From the NCBI RefSeq assembly GCF_001190945.1, contig NZ_CP011112.1, positions 1,860,001-1,924,000 on the forward strand: 64,000 bases of DNA. The letters are read 5' to 3'. This document shows, piece after piece, positions 41,419-49,753 of this stretch (the first letter of the stretch is position 1; every line of letters starts with the position of its first letter). This DNA comes from Luteipulveratus mongoliensis (GTDB lineage Bacteria > Actinomycetota > Actinomycetes > Actinomycetales > Dermatophilaceae). The translations under genes and the position numbers were made by a program. The notes beneath the pieces are model-generated. The model had not been told where the DNA came from. It did no database searches and worked only from the letters and a program-made list of their open reading frames with translations.

Positions 41419-42480
41419 TCAGGCGGCGGGGGCGAGGCCGGGCCAGACGCGGGAGGGGTACGTCCGTCGCAGGACCGGCGCGATCTCGCCCACGAAGGTC
41501 TCCACACTGCGTCGTACGACATCGGCCGGCAGGCCAGGGACCTCCAGGGGAATGCCGGTCAGCTCGTGCCCGAACGCCTCGTGATACCTGCCGAGCTTGT
41601 CCAGCACCTGCTCAGGCGACCCGATCAGCGCAGACCCCTGATCGACGAACTCCTCCAGCGTCGAGAACGGCAGCTTGTTGTGCTTCGCGCCTGGCGAGCT
41701 CACGAAGGCATCGAACGCGGGGCGGTACGTCCGCAGCGCCTCCTGCGTGGTCGGCGCCACCAGCAGGCCGTTGAACCCCGCGCCCACAACAGCGTCCGCC
41801 GGGTCGTGCCCGTGCGCCTCCCAGCGTTCGCGGTAGTGCCGGACGAGCGCGGCGTACTTCTCCAGCGGGTGAAAGCCGTTGGCGGAGAACAGGGGTTCGC
41901 CGAATCGTGCTGCCAGCTCAGTGGATTCGGTCGAGGACGCGGACCCGTGCCAGATCGGGATGGTCGGCTGCTGCAACGGCCGCGGCTGGGTGGTGGCGTC
42001 GACCAGGTCGGGTCGGTAGGTGCCCGACCAGGTGACATCCTCTTCGCGCAGCAGCCGGCGGAGCAGGTCGTACTTCTCCCGGTTGCGGTCCCACTGCCCG
42101 TCGAGGTCGTAGCCGAAGAGTGCGTTCTGCTCCGGGTCGTTGCCCTTGCCGATGATGATGTCGAGCCGTCCGCCGCTGAGCTGGTCGAGGGTGGCGTAGT
42201 CCTCGGCCACCCGCACCGGGTCCAGCAGCGACAGCACCGTCACCGTCGTCAGCAGCCTGATCCGCGACGTGCGCGCTGCGATGTAGGCGAGCACGACCGG
42301 GGGAGAGGACGACACGAATCGCTGCGCGTGCCGTTCGCCGACTCCGTACGCGTCGAGACCCAGCTCCTCCGCCCATTGCGCCTGGCGTACGACGTGCTGG
42401 AACCTCTCGTACGGCGAAAGTGCCTCTCCCGTCACAGGATCCGGGCTGTTGTCGATGAGCGTGTAGGTACAGATCTTCAC
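41419..42480 (-). CDS. LLM-class flavin-dependent oxidoreductase (luciferase-like)
   Basis: This 353-residue TIM-barrel protein is of the bacterial-luciferase family. It shows MKICTYTLIDNSPDP at the start, LGLDAYGVGERHAQRFVSSSPPVVLAYIAARTSRIRL (~40-76), DQLSGGRLDIIIGKG (~98-112) and IPIWHGSASSTESTELAARFGEP (~170-195). Such enzymes use reduced FMN (or F420) for monooxygenation, often of sulfonates or other organosulfur compounds. It is the last gene of the seven-gene minus-strand operon; its ATG overlaps the DUF1684 stop. The SAM-IV switch upstream points to sulfur metabolism. Confidence 0.88.
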   Translation of the reverse strand: MKICTYTLIDNSPDPVTGEALSPYERFQHVVRQAQWAEELGLDAYGVGERHAQRFVSSSPPVVLAYIAARTSRIRLLTTVTVLSLLDPVRVAEDYATLDQLSGGRLDIIIGKGNDPEQNALFGYDLDGQWDRNREKYDLLRRLLREEDVTWSGTYRPDLVDATTQPRPLQQPTIPIWHGSASSTESTELAARFGEPLFSANGFHPLEKYAALVRHYRERWEAHGHDPADAVVGAGFNGLLVAPTTQEALRTYRPAFDAFVSSPGAKHNKLPFSTLEEFVDQGSALIGSPEQVLDKLGRYHEAFGHELTGIPLEVPGLPADVVRRSVETFVGEIAPVLRRTYPSRVWPGLAPAA

Positions 42481-43268
42481 GCGGGTGCCTTCTCGCCAGC
42501 GGTCACGCGGGTCTCGATCCGGTTGCCGGACGGCGGAGCCGGGCAGGTGCCGAACTCGGTGAACGCATACGGCAGGTTCAGCGTCCGGTTGAAGTCCACC
42601 TCGGCCGTGCCGTCGGCGGACGGTACGCCGGTGGTGACTGTCCTCCAGAGCGCGGTCTCGGCGCCGTTGGTCGCGTCGTGGAAGATCAGGGTGAGCGCGC
42701 CGTCCGCGGACTCACCCACGGCGAGCCGATGGCTCTGGCCGGCGAGTTCCAGCTCGAGCTCGCCGATGAGACGGACGTGCTGCCGCAGGTCCGCCCTGGC
42801 GGTCGCCACCTCGACCCGGCGCGGCTCGGCCCAGCGGGTGAGCCGGCCCTCCACGACCCAGGCGGGGTCGTACTCGAAGGTGGGAACGCCGTCGAAGCGA
42901 GCCCGCGTGGGCGCGGACGCGTCTCGGGTGCGTACGGCGAACCGGCCACCTCGAAGGAGGAGCTGCACGCGGCGGGTTCCGACTCTCACCCAGTCGAGCG
43001 AGCCGGCCTCGGCAACGGTCGCCGCGATGACGCCGTCGACCGGTTTGCCATCCACCGTGATCCCGGCGTCCGCATCGGCCTCGACATGAGCGTCGACCGC
43101 GCTGGCCCACCACCGGCCCGGTAGGCCGTCGACTGTGCCGGGCTCGCCTGGTAGCCAAGCGAATCCGGTGAGGGAGAGCCAGCCGTACTCGGTGGCGAGG
43201 TCTGCCTCACGCTGGGCATGCCAGCGCTCCCACTCGACCTCGGACCGGGTGACCTGGTCGATAGTCAT
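42477..43268 (-). CDS. DUF1684 domain protein
   Basis: This 263-residue protein has the DUF1684 hallmark near its C terminus: EVDFNRTLNLPYAFTEFGTCPAPPSGNR (~225-252). Earlier it has EYGWLSLTGFAWLPGEPGTVDGLPGRWW (~27-54) and mostly beta structure. The family often sits beside flavin oxidoreductases but its activity is unknown. Start and stop overlap both neighbours by 4 nt (ATGA), so it is translated in step with two LLM oxidoreductases, which suggests shared function. Confidence 0.88.
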   Translation of the reverse strand: MTIDQVTRSEVEWERWHAQREADLATEYGWLSLTGFAWLPGEPGTVDGLPGRWWASAVDAHVEADADAGITVDGKPVDGVIAATVAEAGSLDWVRVGTRRVQLLLRGGRFAVRTRDASAPTRARFDGVPTFEYDPAWVVEGRLTRWAEPRRVEVATARADLRQHVRLIGELELELAGQSHRLAVGESADGALTLIFHDATNGAETALWRTVTTGVPSADGTAEVDFNRTLNLPYAFTEFGTCPAPPSGNRIETRVTAGEKAPA

Positions 43269-44473
43269 GCCACGACCGCCTTCGGAGTGGCGTGCTCGGC
43301 CCGGCCGGCGCGCTGCTCGCGGCGAGCGACCTCGGCACGGACCAGCGGGATGACCTGTCGGCCGAAGTCGACGGCGTCGTCGTACAGGTGGTAGCCACGG
43401 GCCGAGAAGATCCGGACGCCCAGGTCGTAGTAGTCGAGCAAGGCGGCAGCGACGGTCTCCGGCGTACCGACCAGTGCAGTCGAGTTGCCACCGCCACCGG
43501 TGGCGGCCGAGGTCGCGGTCCAGAGTGCGCGGTCGTGCCGCTCACCCGACGCGGCCGCGTTGAGAAGTCGTTGCGACCCAGCGTTCTCTGGCTGAGATCC
43601 GTTGCGCCGTCCTGTGTTGTCGAGCGGTGCGCCTCCTCCGGTCGACGTCGCAGGCTCCGCCGATCCGGCATCGTTGCGCCGCAACCGTCCTCGCGGACTC
43701 ACCCCCGCCTCCTGGGCGGCCTTGATGTCACCGAGCGTGCGCTCCGCCTTCTCCCACGCCAGCTCATCCGTGGCCGCCAGGATCGGTCGGAACGCAACCT
43801 GGATGGTCGGGAGCGGGCGGCCGGCCTCGGTGGCGATCCGGCGGATGGTCTCGATCTGCTCCGCCGTGCCGGCGAGCGGCTCTCCCCAGAGGGCGAACAC
43901 GTCCGCCTCGCGCGCGCCTACGTCGTACGCCGCGGCTGACGAGCCGCCGAACGAGATCCGCGGCCGCGGCTGCTGGACCGGCTTGATGTCGGCGAGGAAG
44001 TTCTCCAGCTGGTAGTGCCTGCCAGGGAAGTCGAACGGCTCGTCCGAGGTCCAGGCGCGCTTCAGGATCTGGATGAACTCACGTGTGCGGCCGTAGCGGT
44101 CGTCCTTCGGAAGGTGGTCACCCTCGGCTGCCTGATCGGCGGTGGAGCCACCCGTGATGACGTGCACCTCGACGCGGCCGTTGCTGATGTGGTCGAGAGT
44201 GGCCAGGGTCTTGGCCGTCAGGGTCGGCGCCGCGGTGTTGGGGCGGTGCGCGACGACGAGCCGCAGACTCTCCGTCTCGCCCGCGAGGTAGGCGGCGACC
44301 TGTGCCGGGTCCGGCGAACCCGAGCTGTAGGCGAACAGGACGCGGTCCCAGCCGTTGTCCTCGTGCGCGCGGGCCAGCTTCGCGGCGTACGCGAGGTCGA
44401 GCGGGCCGGCGGATCGCGCGGCAGTCTCGGTGCCGTCGTTGTTGGCGGCCATTCCCAAGAACTCAACTGGCAT
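43265..44473 (-). CDS. LLM-class flavin-dependent monooxygenase, alkanesulfonate-monooxygenase-like
   Basis: This 402-residue luciferase-like enzyme is related to SsuD-type sulfonate monooxygenases. It shows LAYAAKLARAHEDNGWDRVLFAYSSGSPDP (~27-56), LATLDHISNGRVEVHVITGG (~90-109), DDRYGRTREFIQILKRAW (~124-141) and ALVGTPETVAAALLDYYDLGVRIF (~330-355). Residues ~258-295 (GRLRRNDAGS...RRNGSQPEN) form a Gly/Arg/Asn-rich insertion that I would not expect in the core barrel. The ATG 44473 overlaps the preceding gene by 11 nt. The reaction would release sulfite from an organosulfur compound. Confidence 0.85.
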   Translation of the reverse strand: MPVEFLGMAANNDGTETAARSAGPLDLAYAAKLARAHEDNGWDRVLFAYSSGSPDPAQVAAYLAGETESLRLVVAHRPNTAAPTLTAKTLATLDHISNGRVEVHVITGGSTADQAAEGDHLPKDDRYGRTREFIQILKRAWTSDEPFDFPGRHYQLENFLADIKPVQQPRPRISFGGSSAAAYDVGAREADVFALWGEPLAGTAEQIETIRRIATEAGRPLPTIQVAFRPILAATDELAWEKAERTLGDIKAAQEAGVSPRGRLRRNDAGSAEPATSTGGGAPLDNTGRRNGSQPENAGSQRLLNAAASGERHDRALWTATSAATGGGGNSTALVGTPETVAAALLDYYDLGVRIFSARGYHLYDDAVDFGRQVIPLVRAEVARREQRAGRAEHATPKAVVA

Positions 44474-46391
44474 GACGGTGCTCCTCCGTGGTGATGGTGG
44501 TGGATGGTGCGAAGGCGGTCGCGTCAGCGACGAGCTGCTCGAGCAGCCCCCGGGCGAGAGCGTCGTTCTGGCGCAGCCCGGCGCCGTTGAAGCCAGGACG
44601 GGTGAACCCGCCGGCGCCGACGCTGCCGGACACGGATGGTCCGACGAGATAGCGGCGGGGATGGGAGGTGCCGTCCGCTCGAACAGCCCGACATCGTTCG
44701 TCGGACAAGAGCTGGCCGCCGCGCTGACCGTCTTCGCCGTCGGAGACGACATCAGCGCTCAGGTCACCGCGGCGCAGCAGCCCGCGGATCAGCGGATCGG
44801 TGGTGGCGACGACGTTGGGCCGGGGGAGTCGGGCATCCACGAAAGCACGCGCGGTGATCACGCCACGGACGCTCGGTGACGATGCGCGAAACCCGTTGTC
44901 CTCCAGAGTGACTCGCACATCCGGGCCGAGGAACCGCACGATGCCGGCGCGGTGCAGGGCAAGCAGCTCGGCCAGGCGCTGAGGTGGCGGACCACTGGCG
45001 AGGAACGAGAAGAACCCGTGGAACTCCTGCTCCAGCCGCAGCACCCGGTCAGCGGGGGACAGCCGACCGCTGCTCGCCAGGCCGGCGAGCACGCCGTACA
45101 CCGACAGCAGACCGTCGAAAACCGCACGGTCCGAGGAGAACTCGGGGCTCGCCCGTCGCTGGATGTCTTGCTCGATGTGGGTCACCAGGTCCTGCTCGTA
45201 CGCCTGCCGCTCGCCCCACGTCCGCCCCGCCATCGGCCGGTCGACGTCAGGGAGATGGAAGCGGTCGTGTGGGTCGGGCACGTGTGCGGCCGCGGCCGCT
45301 TCGAACGAGGGAGCCGCGACGTCCGACTCGGCGATCAGCGCCTCCAGCGTCTGCCAGCTGCCGCGAGTGCGTTCGGGGTGCGCCGCGAACAGTCGTCGGT
45401 AGTGCAGGTCCGTGAGCTCGCGGGCGACAAGGGGACGCACCTGACTGTCGAAGTCGAGGGTGCCCAAGCCCGCCAGCGCGTCGGCGGTCAGGTGCCGAGT
45501 GCTCACTGGCCCGGAGGCACCGACGCTGTAGCCGAGCTTGGAGTGATACGGCACGCCACGGCGCGACCCGGCGTACAGGACCGGCTCCTCGCCGCTCGGG
45601 TGATACGTCAGGTCGAGGCCCTCCCCGGTGAACCGCCCGCCCCGGCCCTCCGCGAGCAGCACGAACAGGTCTACGAAGGCCAGACCCATGCCGCGCACGA
45701 TGACCGGCTCACTGGGACGCAGGCCCGACAGGTCGAGATCGGCCGTGTAGCCCGGCGGCACATAGGTGAGGTCCTGGGACGCTGCCGCCTCCAGCCAGGC
45801 GGTCTGCTCAGGCGTGGGTTCGTGATCGAGGTAGCCCTGCGCCAGGACCACGACATCCGCGTCCAGCTGCCGACCCGAGGCCAGCGTGACGCGCTGGCGC
45901 TCGGGAGCCCGCCGACGTCGTACGTCGTCCACAGCGACCGCGGACTCGTGGTGGACGTGCACTCGGATGCCCTCTGGCAGCGACGAGATGACCCGCTCCC
46001 ACACCCACGAGAGGTACTCCGCCTGCACGCCCCGAGGCGCAAAGTCGTTGGGCTGCAACGACTCTCGTGGGCCGTACCACCCCGCCTCGCGGAGCCGGCC
46101 CAGTCCTTCGCCGGCCGCCCACTCAGCCAGGGACGGTCCGGGGTGGACAGGTCCGTCGCAGGTGACGGAGCTGTCGGTGAAGACGGTGATGTCTTCGGCG
46201 ACGGAGTTCATCCAGAGCAGAGGCGACTGCTCACGTCGCCACACTCGGCCACCGCCGGCGGGATGCGGGTCGACGACGTGGATGTCGAGCCGCAGGCCCG
46301 GCGCCAGCTCCGGTGCGCTCGCGCCCAGCCGCTCCAGCACCCCAATGGTGCGTGGACCGGCGCCCACGAGCACGAGCCTGACGCCGGTCAT
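44463..46391 (-). CDS. FAD/NAD(P)-binding protein of the NAD_binding_9 type
   Basis: This 642-residue flavoprotein begins with a Rossmann dinucleotide site LVLVGAGPRTIGVLERLG (~5-22), then VDPHPAGGGRVWRREQSPLLWMNSVAEDITVFTD (~42-75), typical of the FAD-NAD(P)-binding family. DADVVVLAQGYLDH (~195-208) and VIVRGMGLAFVDLFVLLAEGRGGRF (~245-270) mark the second nucleotide fold. PGFNGAGLRQNDALARGLL is near the C terminus. Its start overlaps the binding-protein stop as ATGA. It may supply reduced flavin to, or act on the same substrate as, the LLM enzymes; this is inference. Confidence 0.85.
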   Translation of the reverse strand: MTGVRLVLVGAGPRTIGVLERLGASAPELAPGLRLDIHVVDPHPAGGGRVWRREQSPLLWMNSVAEDITVFTDSSVTCDGPVHPGPSLAEWAAGEGLGRLREAGWYGPRESLQPNDFAPRGVQAEYLSWVWERVISSLPEGIRVHVHHESAVAVDDVRRRRAPERQRVTLASGRQLDADVVVLAQGYLDHEPTPEQTAWLEAAASQDLTYVPPGYTADLDLSGLRPSEPVIVRGMGLAFVDLFVLLAEGRGGRFTGEGLDLTYHPSGEEPVLYAGSRRGVPYHSKLGYSVGASGPVSTRHLTADALAGLGTLDFDSQVRPLVARELTDLHYRRLFAAHPERTRGSWQTLEALIAESDVAAPSFEAAAAAHVPDPHDRFHLPDVDRPMAGRTWGERQAYEQDLVTHIEQDIQRRASPEFSSDRAVFDGLLSVYGVLAGLASSGRLSPADRVLRLEQEFHGFFSFLASGPPPQRLAELLALHRAGIVRFLGPDVRVTLEDNGFRASSPSVRGVITARAFVDARLPRPNVVATTDPLIRGLLRRGDLSADVVSDGEDGQRGGQLLSDERCRAVRADGTSHPRRYLVGPSVSGSVGAGGFTRPGFNGAGLRQNDALARGLLEQLVADATAFAPSTTITTEEHRHAS

Positions 46392-47401
46392 TTCTTGGCC
46401 GGCTTCGGGAGCCCGGGCGGGTTGAGCTCGGACTTCGGCACGGCCTCCGAGCTGAGACCCCAACGCTTCAGCACCTTGGCGTACGTGCCGTCCGCGATCG
46501 TCTTGTTGAGTGCCTGCTGGATGACGGGAGCGAGCGCGTTGCCCTTCTTGGTGAGGACGCCGACCTTGCCCTGCACGGGATAGCTCGAGGAGACGGTGCC
46601 GACGATCTGGGTCTTGCCGTCGGTGGCCACGTGGTACGTCGCGCTCGGGTTGGGGCCGAGGTAGACGTCGATCCGGCCGGACGCCAGGGCGAGGTAGTAG
46701 TCGCTCGCGTTCTGGTAGTACGAGACCTTGATCGGTGCCCGACCCGCCTTGACGTTCTCCGCGTTCCAGCGCAGGAGGATGTCCTCCTGCAGCGTCCCGG
46801 AGCCGACCGCGACCCGCTTGCCAGCCAGGTCAGCAGGTCCCTTGACCCGTATCGGCGAACCCTTCTTGACCTCGAAGGCGTGCAGCCCCAGGCGATAGGT
46901 CGCGAAGTCGTACTTCTCCTTACGCAGCTCACTGACGCCGACGTTGGAGAGCGCGACGTCGTACTTGCCGGAGTCGACGCCGACGAAGAGGTTCTCGAAC
47001 GACGTCGTCTGGACCTGTGGTTTGAGGCCGAGGACGTTGCTGATGAGGTAGGCGATGTCGAGCTCGACGCCCACTGGCGTCTTGTTGTCCGTCGCGGTGA
47101 ACCCGAGCGGTGGGATGCCGCCGCCGGCAGAGCCGTTACCCACGATGATCGAGCCGCGCTTGCGGAGGGCGGGCGGCAGCTTCGCAGCGATCGCGGCGTC
47201 GTACGTGCCCTTGACCCGAAGTGTCTGGCTCGGCGACGTGTCGTAGCGCACGACCTGCGCCTTCGCCTCGCCCTGCTGGGGTGCGATGGTCGCCGTAGTG
47301 GTCTTCTCCTCCGGGTCCGAGCAGGCCGCGAGGGCGACCGAGGTGCCGAGGGCCAGGACGGCGGCAATTGTCGTACGACGGGAAATGGCGTTGGTGGTCA
47401 T
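46388..47401 (-). CDS. ABC transporter substrate-binding lipoprotein (amino-acid type)
   Basis: This 337-residue type 3 solute-binding protein has a lipoprotein signal (RRTTIAAVLALGTSVALAAC, cysteine ~26). The mature part has the polar amino-acid-binding fold: GFTATDNKTPVGVELDIAYLISNVLGL (~100-126), FENLFVGVDSGKYDVALSNVGVSELRKEKYDF (~135-166), DLAGKRVAVGSGTLQEDIL (~190-208) and YAKVLKRWGLSSEAVP at the end. It is the periplasm-side receptor of the importer. The SAM-IV switch and LLM genes suggest a methionine- or sulfonate-like ligand. Confidence 0.88.
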   Translation of the reverse strand: MTTNAISRRTTIAAVLALGTSVALAACSDPEEKTTTATIAPQQGEAKAQVVRYDTSPSQTLRVKGTYDAAIAAKLPPALRKRGSIIVGNGSAGGGIPPLGFTATDNKTPVGVELDIAYLISNVLGLKPQVQTTSFENLFVGVDSGKYDVALSNVGVSELRKEKYDFATYRLGLHAFEVKKGSPIRVKGPADLAGKRVAVGSGTLQEDILLRWNAENVKAGRAPIKVSYYQNASDYYLALASGRIDVYLGPNPSATYHVATDGKTQIVGTVSSSYPVQGKVGVLTKKGNALAPVIQQALNKTIADGTYAKVLKRWGLSSEAVPKSELNPPGLPKPAKK

Positions 47402-47429
47402 GGGAACTCGCTCTCAGGTCAGGTTGGAT

Positions 47430-48212
47430 TCAGAGGACGCGGTCGATGAAGGCGCGGGTGCGCTCGTGCGTGGGCTGGTCGATGACCTGGCTCGGCGGGC
47501 CCGACTCGACGATCTGGCCGTGGTCCATGAACACGACGGTGTCGGCGATCTCACGGGCGAATCCGATCTCGTGAGTGACGACGACCATCGCGGCACCGTC
47601 GTCCGCGAGTGACCGGATGACGTCCAGCACCTCGCCGACCAGCTCGGGGTCCAGCGCCGAGGTGGGCTCGTCGAACAGCAGCACCTTGGGCTGCAGGGCC
47701 AGCGCACGCGCGATGGCGACGCGCTGCTGCTGACCACCCGACAGCTGGCGGGGATAGGCAGCGGCCTTGTCTGCCAGGCCAACTCGTTCGAGCAGCTCCT
47801 TCGCCTGATCCTCGACTTCACGGCGGTTGCGCCGCTGCGCCGAGATGGGAGCCTCGGCGACGTTCTGCAGCACGGTGAGGTGTGGGAACAGGTTGAAGTC
47901 CTGGAACACGAAGCCGATCCGGGAACGCTGCTTCAGCACATCTCGCTCACGTAGCTCGTGCAGCCGGTCGCCCTGCCGGCGATAGCCGATCAGGTCGCCG
48001 TCGACATGGATCTGTCCGCGGTCGACCTTCTCGAGGTGATTGATAGTGCGCAGCAGGGTCGACTTGCCAGACCCGGACGGCCCGAGCACGACAGTCACGC
48101 TGCCCTGCTCGACATCGAGCGACACATCGCGAAGCACGACATGGTCGCCGAACGACTTGGTGACGTTGCTGACCTCGACGACCGGCCGGCGTACGAGTGC
48201 TTCCGCAGTCAT
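47430..48212 (-). CDS. Amino-acid-type ABC importer ATP-binding protein
   Basis: This 260-residue ATPase is of the polar amino acid (GlnQ/HisP) family: Walker A GPSGSGKSTLLRT (~40-52), the Q-loop FVFQDFNLFPHLTVLQNV (~88-105), signature LSGGQQQRVAIARALA (~150-165), Walker B VLLFDEPTSALDPELV and switch His in VVVTHEIGFAREIAD. Its ATG overlaps the permease stop. 28 bp separate its stop from the binding-protein start. It energises import of the same substrate as the neighbouring permease. Confidence 0.93.
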   Translation of the reverse strand: MTAEALVRRPVVEVSNVTKSFGDHVVLRDVSLDVEQGSVTVVLGPSGSGKSTLLRTINHLEKVDRGQIHVDGDLIGYRRQGDRLHELRERDVLKQRSRIGFVFQDFNLFPHLTVLQNVAEAPISAQRRNRREVEDQAKELLERVGLADKAAAYPRQLSGGQQQRVAIARALALQPKVLLFDEPTSALDPELVGEVLDVIRSLADDGAAMVVVTHEIGFAREIADTVVFMDHGQIVESGPPSQVIDQPTHERTRAFIDRVL

Positions 48213-49204
48213 CGGGACACCTCGCTCGTGCGCGTCTCACCGCGAGCGGCGGCCGCATCCATGCGGAACTGTGCGACGCGAGAACGTAGGCGTTGCAACG
48301 GTGTTGGTGGCAGATGCCGAGAGCTGCCCTTGGCGTAGTGCCGCTCGAGGTAGTACTGCGCGACCGACAGCAGGGTGGTCAGGACGATGTACCAGATGGT
48401 CGCCACGATGAGCAGCGGCACGACGCGTGAGGTCCGGCCGTAGATCACCTGGACCTGGTAGAAGAGCTCAGGGATCGCGAGCACGGACACGATCGAGGTG
48501 CCCTTGAAGAGGCTGATCACCTCGTTGGTGGCATTCGGCAGGATCGAGCGCATGGCCTGAGGGAGCACGATCTTGAAGAACTGTCGGCGACGCGGAATCC
48601 CTAGTGCCGCAGCGGCTTCCAGCTGTCCCTGGTCGACCGAGGCGATGCCGCCGCGGATGATCTCCGCGGCGTACGCGGCCTGGTGCAGGGCAAGCCCAAG
48701 GACGGCGGCACCCATGGCACCGATCGCGTTGCTGGTGTCGAAGCGGAACAGCTCCGGCCCGAACGGGATGCCGATGCTGAGCTGCTTGTAGAGGTAGGCG
48801 ATGTTGAACCAGAACAGCAGCTGCACGATCAGGGGGATCGACCGGAACGCCCACACGTAGGTCCAGGCGACGGCCTGGAGGAACGCGCTACCGGAGAGTC
48901 GAAGGATGGCCAGCACGATGCCGAGCGCGAACCCCAGCACCGTTCCGAGCAGGGTCAGCTGGATGGTGGTCAGCAGTGCCGTGAGGATCGTCTTCGTGAC
49001 GAGGTAGTCCGCGACGGTCGACCACTCCCAGGCGGGGTTGGTGACCAGTCCGTTGACCAGCTGGGCGAGCAGCCCGAGGACAACGGCGGTGCCGACCCAG
49101 CGCCACGGGCGGCGTCGCGGGACGACGCGGAGCGCCGGTGTCGCGGCGGGCTCGTTGGGTGCCGCGACGTCGAAGGTTCGGGCTGTGGGCAAAGTCGTGG
49201 ACAC
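48209..49204 (-). CDS. Amino-acid-type ABC importer permease
   Basis: This 331-residue permease has a hydrophilic 35-residue N terminus, then five or six helices, with the EAA loop HQAAYAAEIIRGGIASVDQGQLEAAAALGIPRRRQFFKIVLPQA (~165-208). It belongs to the HisM/GlnP family. The GTG 49204 has GGAG 7 nt upstream. It is the first structural gene of the operon that follows the SAM-IV riboswitch (49490-49603) and the leader peptide (49334-49456), with 129 bp between the leader stop and this start. Confidence 0.92.
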   Translation of the reverse strand: MSTTLPTARTFDVAAPNEPAATPALRVVPRRRPWRWVGTAVVLGLLAQLVNGLVTNPAWEWSTVADYLVTKTILTALLTTIQLTLLGTVLGFALGIVLAILRLSGSAFLQAVAWTYVWAFRSIPLIVQLLFWFNIAYLYKQLSIGIPFGPELFRFDTSNAIGAMGAAVLGLALHQAAYAAEIIRGGIASVDQGQLEAAAALGIPRRRQFFKIVLPQAMRSILPNATNEVISLFKGTSIVSVLAIPELFYQVQVIYGRTSRVVPLLIVATIWYIVLTTLLSVAQYYLERHYAKGSSRHLPPTPLQRLRSRVAQFRMDAAAARGETRTSEVSR

Positions 49205-49333
49205 GGGCGGTCTCCAGACGAAGATCGAGGGTCAGGGAGAGCGACCAGAGCGCCGGAGGCCGGGCTGCGGGGGTCGCTGACGAGGCGCTCGAGGCGCAGA
49301 CGGGAGACCAGGAGGGCGGTCAGACCGACGAGA

Positions 49334-49456
49334 TCAGCAGCAGGACGCTGAGGCGATCCGCATCAGGTCGATGTGCAGGCGGTAGAACGCCGGCCGCTGC
49401 CGTTTGACGGACACGGACGGCCGCGGAACGAGCCGGGCGTCTGGCTGAGCTGCCAT
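49334..49456 (-). CDS. Putative cysteine-sensing leader peptide
   Basis: The 40-codon frame starts at ATG 49456, with GGAG 6 nt before it, and ends RLHIDLMRIASASCC then TGA. The HIDLxRxxSAxC ending is the hallmark of actinobacterial leader peptides found before sulfur-assimilation genes. The last two sense codons are TGC TGC. Stalling there when Cys-tRNA is scarce could change folding or termination in the 129 bp before the permease start. It lies directly between a SAM-IV aptamer and the operon. The start codon is a choice; shorter forms are possible. Confidence 0.75.
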   Translation of the reverse strand: MAAQPDARLVPRPSVSVKRQRPAFYRLHIDLMRIASASCC

Positions 49457-49489
49457 ATCGAGCTCCGTCGCGTGAGGTGGACCCACGAG

Positions 49490-49603
49490 GAGTCCGCGCT
49501 TGCACCGACCGGGTGGCCGGTGCCGTGTCGTCACCCGGAGCACCCCACCGCGGTGGAGGGTTGCTGTCCAGCAAGCCGGGGCTGTGCGCTGAAACTCAAG
49601 ACC
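49490..49603 (-). promoter_or_regulatory. SAM-IV riboswitch
   Basis: Read on the minus strand, the RNA starts GGUCUUGAGUUUCAGCGC, then CCCCGGCUUGCUGGACAG, GCAACCCUCC, CCGCGGUGGGGUGC, CCGGGUGACGAC and, after a variable stem (CGGCACCGG...CCGGUCGGUG), GCAAGCGCGG. The order and nearly every conserved base match the SAM-IV class as known from Mycobacterium and Streptomyces. GCUUGC pairs with GCAAGC to give the pseudoknot. The aptamer ends about 27 nt before the ribosome site of the leader peptide, and a CUCC at its 3' edge could pair with that GGAG. Binding of S-adenosylmethionine would reduce expression of the operon at 41419-49204. Confidence 0.88.
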
Positions 49604-49665
49604 TAACGAGAAGTTATGGGATGCATTAGTAGACGTGCAACTCAGCGTCTCGCTGAGCAAGACAC

Positions 49666-49750
49666 CGCCCGCTGAGAGGCACACCGAATGCACGAGAGGC
49701 ACACCCAGTGGGTGTGCCTCTCGATGGAAAGCTGTGCCTCTCGGCGGGTG
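49666..49750. repeat. Nested inverted repeat after greA (element D)
   Basis: Perfect inner arms CGAGAGGCACACCC (49693-49706) and GGGTGTGCCTCTCG (49710-49723) enclose AGT. Outer arms CCCGCTGAGAGGCACA (49668-49683) and TGTGCCTCTCGGCGGG (49733-49748) enclose these. The core AGAGGCACA therefore occurs twice on each strand. It starts 4 bp after the greA stop (49754) on the minus strand, so it probably ends greA transcription. The layout is the same as family 1 elements but the sequence differs. From 49205 to 49333 I see no gene or motif. Confidence 0.8.
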
Positions 49751-49753
49751 CGA

